Part shown: positions 41,494 to 43,999 of the stretch, in pieces
Layout: every line of letters begins with the position of its first letter
Numbering within the stretch: position 1 is the first letter of the stretch
NCBI GenBank assembly: GCA_030533005.1
Contig: JAUNJX010000001.1
Span: 60,557-104,555 of the forward strand
Direction of reading: 5' to 3'
Source: Clostridia bacterium
GTDB taxonomy: Bacteria; Bacillota; Clostridia; Christensenellales; CAG-138
Length of the DNA stretch: 43,999 nucleotides
The notes under the pieces: generated by a model
Told to the model about the DNA's origin: nothing
The model's input: the letters and a program-made list of their open reading frames with translations, nothing else
Database searches by the model: none
Made by a program: the position numbers and the translations under genes

Positions 41494-43278
41494 ATGAGAC
41501 GCGGGCATGGAATCAGCACCAGACAAGCCAGCAGCCGTGCGCGCTTATGGAAGCGTACGGGGCTTTTCCTTTTATTGTGCGCTGCAATCGGCGCTACGGC
41601 ATATCTCCTTATGATGGCGTTTGACGTAAGGCCGGAGGTCAACGCGGAGACGCAACCCGCGACAGCCGTTGTTTCATCCTCCGGGCAGATGCTTTCCTCG
41701 GATGCGCATATGGCTGCGGATATACAGCTTGAAAATGCCATAGGCGCCGCGTCGATGGCGTACGGCTTCCAAAGCGCCGTCATGCAGGATGGCGCCATTA
41801 TCGAGAGATATATAAGACCGCAGGATGTGCACTTTGGCTCTGCGGAGCAGTATGCCTCCGTGAAGGGGATCACGACGTTTGCGGGCAATAACTATCGCAA
41901 CGATTTTGCCTATGGAACGCGAACGCTAACCAACAAGACGCTCTCCCGCGTTTGGGAGCAGGGGGTAGGCTCCTTGCAGACGGCTGCTGGCGATACATGG
42001 GAGGGCACGGGCTGGACGGGCATGCCGCTCATCATTCAATGGGAAGCGGATGTGCGCAAGGTCTTAGGCGTGGCGGACAGCTACAAGCAGATGGACGGCT
42101 TTACCGAGGCGATCTATCCCGCGACGGACGGAAAGATCTATTTTCTGGAGCTGCAAACGGGTGCGCAAACGCGCGCGCCCATCGAGGTAGGCGTGGTGAT
42201 GAAAAGCGCGACGCTTGACCCAAGAGGCTATCCCATCCTTTATGTCGGGCAGGGCGTGGAGGACGAGGTGGACGGCAAGGGCGCATGGGTGCGCGCCATA
42301 TCCTTGATTGAAAACCGAGAAATATGGCGCTTTGGAGGGCGAGACCCCTTTGCCTATCGGACGTATCAGGCGTACGACGGCGGCGCGTTGCTCCATGGGG
42401 AGACGGACACGTTGTTCCTGCCGGGCGAAAACGGCGTATTTTACAGTACAAAGCTCCATACGGATTTTTCGATAGAGACGGGCAGCATCACGATCGCTCC
42501 CGAGCCGCTGGTGAAATACAGGTACACGGCAGACGCATACGATGAAACGGAAGCGGGTCGCGTATGGGGGATCGAAAGCTCTGTGGCGGCGTTTGGCCAA
42601 TATGGCTTTTTTATGGATAACGGCGGGTTTTTACAGTGTATCGACCTTAATACCATGTGTCCGGCGTATGTGACGGATATTCTTGCCGAAAGCGACGCGA
42701 CGCCCGTCATTGAGCCGGGCGAGGATACCTTCTATGTCTATACGGCTACCTTGGCGGGCAAAGATGACAGCATTGCCTATCAACGCAAGCATGACGGCAA
42801 AACGGGCGAGGTGCTTTGGGAGAACCAATGCGTTACCGTGGACACGGGCGATCCTTCGGATACGCGGGGCACGCTGGGAACGCCGCATGTTGGACACGGC
42901 AATATCGAAAATATGGTCATTTTCAACTGCACGATGGTGCCCTATTCCGAGGAGGGTCAAAGCAAGCGCGGCGGCAGCGTGATGGCGTTAAGCAAACAGA
43001 CCGGCAAGGTGATTTGGACCTATACCCAATCGGGCGGCTGCTGGAGTTCGCCTGTGGTGATCTATGACGAGGCGGAAAACGCCTATGTGATACAATGCGA
43101 CCGCTTGGGCAATATGAAGCTTTTGGACGGGCGCACGGGGGAAGAACTATTTTCTTTGGATATGGGCTCGCGCATCGAATCGACGCCCGCTGTGTTCAAC
43201 GACATGCTGGTGGTCGGCACGCGCGGCAAATACGGAAGCGGCGAGAGCGCCAAGATCATCGGCGTAAAAATCGGGTAG
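41494..43278 (+). CDS. Membrane-anchored PQQ-like beta-propeller protein
   Basis: 594 residues. A basic N-terminus and one transmembrane helix (about 21-42) are followed by a long extracytoplasmic domain with repeated beta-propeller blades of the PQQ-like type: WEADVRKVLGVADSYKQ, KIYFLELQTGAQTRAP, KTGEVLWENQCVT, KQTGKVIWTYTQSGG, MKLLDGRTGEELFSLDMGS, VVGTRGKYG. Such propellers often serve as protein-interaction scaffolds; no quinoprotein catalysis is implied, since the calcium and PQQ ligands cannot be assigned. It lies between the lipoprotein and an ABC ATPase, 10 nt before the latter, suggesting one envelope-associated export or sensing system. Confidence 0.8.
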   Translation: MRRGHGISTRQASSRARLWKRTGLFLLLCAAIGATAYLLMMAFDVRPEVNAETQPATAVVSSSGQMLSSDAHMAADIQLENAIGAASMAYGFQSAVMQDGAIIERYIRPQDVHFGSAEQYASVKGITTFAGNNYRNDFAYGTRTLTNKTLSRVWEQGVGSLQTAAGDTWEGTGWTGMPLIIQWEADVRKVLGVADSYKQMDGFTEAIYPATDGKIYFLELQTGAQTRAPIEVGVVMKSATLDPRGYPILYVGQGVEDEVDGKGAWVRAISLIENREIWRFGGRDPFAYRTYQAYDGGALLHGETDTLFLPGENGVFYSTKLHTDFSIETGSITIAPEPLVKYRYTADAYDETEAGRVWGIESSVAAFGQYGFFMDNGGFLQCIDLNTMCPAYVTDILAESDATPVIEPGEDTFYVYTATLAGKDDSIAYQRKHDGKTGEVLWENQCVTVDTGDPSDTRGTLGTPHVGHGNIENMVIFNCTMVPYSEEGQSKRGGSVMALSKQTGKVIWTYTQSGGCWSSPVVIYDEAENAYVIQCDRLGNMKLLDGRTGEELFSLDMGSRIESTPAVFNDMLVVGTRGKYGSGESAKIIGVKIG

Positions 43279-43288
43279 GAGGAGCAGC

Positions 43289-43990
43289 ATGGCCTATATA
43301 TCCCTTACCGGCGTGACCAAGCGGTATAAGATGGGCGAGGTGGAGATCAATGCCCTTTCCGGCGTGGATTTTTCCTTGGAGAAGGGGCAGCTTTGTATCG
43401 TGGTGGGTCCGTCGGGTGCGGGCAAAACGACGCTGCTCAACATCTTGGGCGGCATGGATTCCTGCACGGACGGCGAGATCGTGGTGGACGGTGAGCATAT
43501 CGAAAAATATGACAGAAAGCAGCTTACAGCCTACAGGCGGGAGACGGTGGGCTTTGTATTCCAGTTTTACAATTTGGTGCAGAATCTGACGGCGCTGGAA
43601 AACGTAGAGCTTGCCTCCCAAATCTGCAAAAACCCCATGGAACCCAAGGCGGTGCTTTGTCAGGTAGGGCTTGGCGAACGGCTGAACAATTTCCCCGCGC
43701 AGCTTTCCGGCGGAGAGCAGCAGCGCGTTTCCATCGCGCGGGCTTTGGCAAAAAATCCTAAGCTGATGCTTTGTGACGAACCTACAGGCGCTTTGGATTA
43801 CCAGACCGGTAAGCACGTCTTGCAGCTTTTGCAGCAGACCTGCAGGGAGGCTGGCATGACGGTCATCATCATCACGCACAATCAGGCGCTTGCACCCATG
43901 GCGGATAAAGTCGTCAAGGTGCGTAACGGCCGGGTGTCGGGCATGGTGGATAATCCAACGCCCACGCCCATCGAAAAGATCGAATGGTAA
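43289..43990 (+). CDS. ABC transporter ATP-binding protein, LolD/MacB-like
   Basis: 233 residues. A complete nucleotide-binding subunit: Walker [10 protein letters not shown] (about 38-46), Q-loop FQFYNLV, signature LSGGEQQRV, Walker [10 protein letters not shown], and the H-loop ITHNQ. The N-terminal [22 protein letters not shown] segment (broken up as [10 protein letters not shown] and [10 protein letters not shown]) is typical of LolD, MacB, FtsE and antimicrobial-peptide exporters. AGGAGG lies 8 nt before the ATG. An ATG at 43992, one base after the stop, probably begins the partner permease, of which only 8 nt are inside the window. The substrate is unknown; the two upstream envelope proteins are likely partners. 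Confidence 0.93.
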   Translation: MAYISLTGVTKRYKMGEVEINALSGVDFSLEKGQLCIVVGPSGAGKTTLLNILGGMDSCTDGEIVVDGEHIEKYDRKQLTAYRRETVGFVFQFYNLVQNLTALENVELASQICKNPMEPKAVLCQVGLGERLNNFPAQLSGGEQQRVSIARALAKNPKLMLCDEPTGALDYQTGKHVLQLLQQTCREAGMTVIIITHNQALAPMADKVVKVRNGRVSGMVDNPTPTPIEKIEW

Positions 43991-43999
43991 AATGAAGAA

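Noticed and set aside
1-43999. CRISPR arrays, insertion sequences, prophage genes, tRNA or rRNA
   Set aside because: No regularly spaced direct repeats, transposase or integrase motifs, or rRNA/tRNA signatures were seen on either strand. The gene content is housekeeping and sporulation.

Overview
The window reads as chromosomal DNA of a spore-forming member of the Clostridia (Bacillota) of moderate GC content. The evidence is a Gram-positive division and cell-wall (dcw) cluster led by mraZ, strong AGGAGG ribosome-binding sites, a MurE with the meso-diaminopimelate DNPR motif, and sporulation or germination genes (spoIIGA, sigE, yunB, gerKA/KB/KC). I see no rRNA, tRNA, insertion sequence, phage gene or CRISPR array. 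I cannot name the genus.

Layout. (1) 81-14551: dcw cluster on the + strand, in order mraZ, rsmH, ftsL, class B PBP, murE, mraY, murD, ftsW, murA, ftsQ/divIB, ftsA, ftsZ. It starts from a near-consensus promoter carrying three 10-bp-phased MraZ-box-like repeats. Extra promoters are visible before murD and ftsA, and a 12-bp hairpin closes the cluster. murF, murG, murB and murC are not here. (2) 14623-21838: central metabolism, with transketolase and dihydrolipoamide dehydrogenase (-), asparagine synthetase A (+), then the methionine pair metY-metA (-). metY is preceded by a promoter, a 29-codon methionine-rich leader ORF and competing antiterminator/terminator hairpins. I read this as ribosome-mediated attenuation by methionine. 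(3) 21921-24623: spoIIGA-sigE (mother-cell sigma factor and its activating protease), a ywlG-family gene, then a strong promoter driving a structured non-coding RNA of about 230 nt and a zinc-ribbon protein. (4) 24762-32060: galE, a secreted peptidoglycan-binding-domain protein and yunB on the - strand; divergently, a class A PBP, an unusual family-4-like uracil-DNA glycosylase and an SH3/peptidoglycan-binding exoprotein on +. The two secreted proteins share the same unrecognised C-terminal domain. (5) 32167-36281: germinant receptor operon gerKA-gerKB-gerKC plus a small two-helix membrane protein that may be a D subunit. (6) 36378-38838: a small unknown protein, then the c-di-AMP synthase cdaA and its regulator cdaR. 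(7) 38849-43990: a COG2509 flavoprotein, a beta-helix-like lipoprotein, a membrane-anchored PQQ-type beta-propeller and a LolD/MacB-type ABC ATPase whose permease probably begins at 43992, beyond the window.

Working together, most genes serve envelope growth: lipid II precursor steps and septation (dcw), cell-wall polymerisation (two PBPs), c-di-AMP control of turgor and wall homeostasis (cdaAR), and spore formation and germination. The most interesting items are the methionine leader attenuator (21628-21838), the structured RNA at 24080-24310, the folded element between mraY and murD, the paired exoproteins with a shared new domain, the uracil-DNA glycosylase without iron-sulfur cysteines, and the possible germinant-receptor D subunit. 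Start codons were chosen by ribosome-binding site and promoter position, so several differ from the longest open frame.
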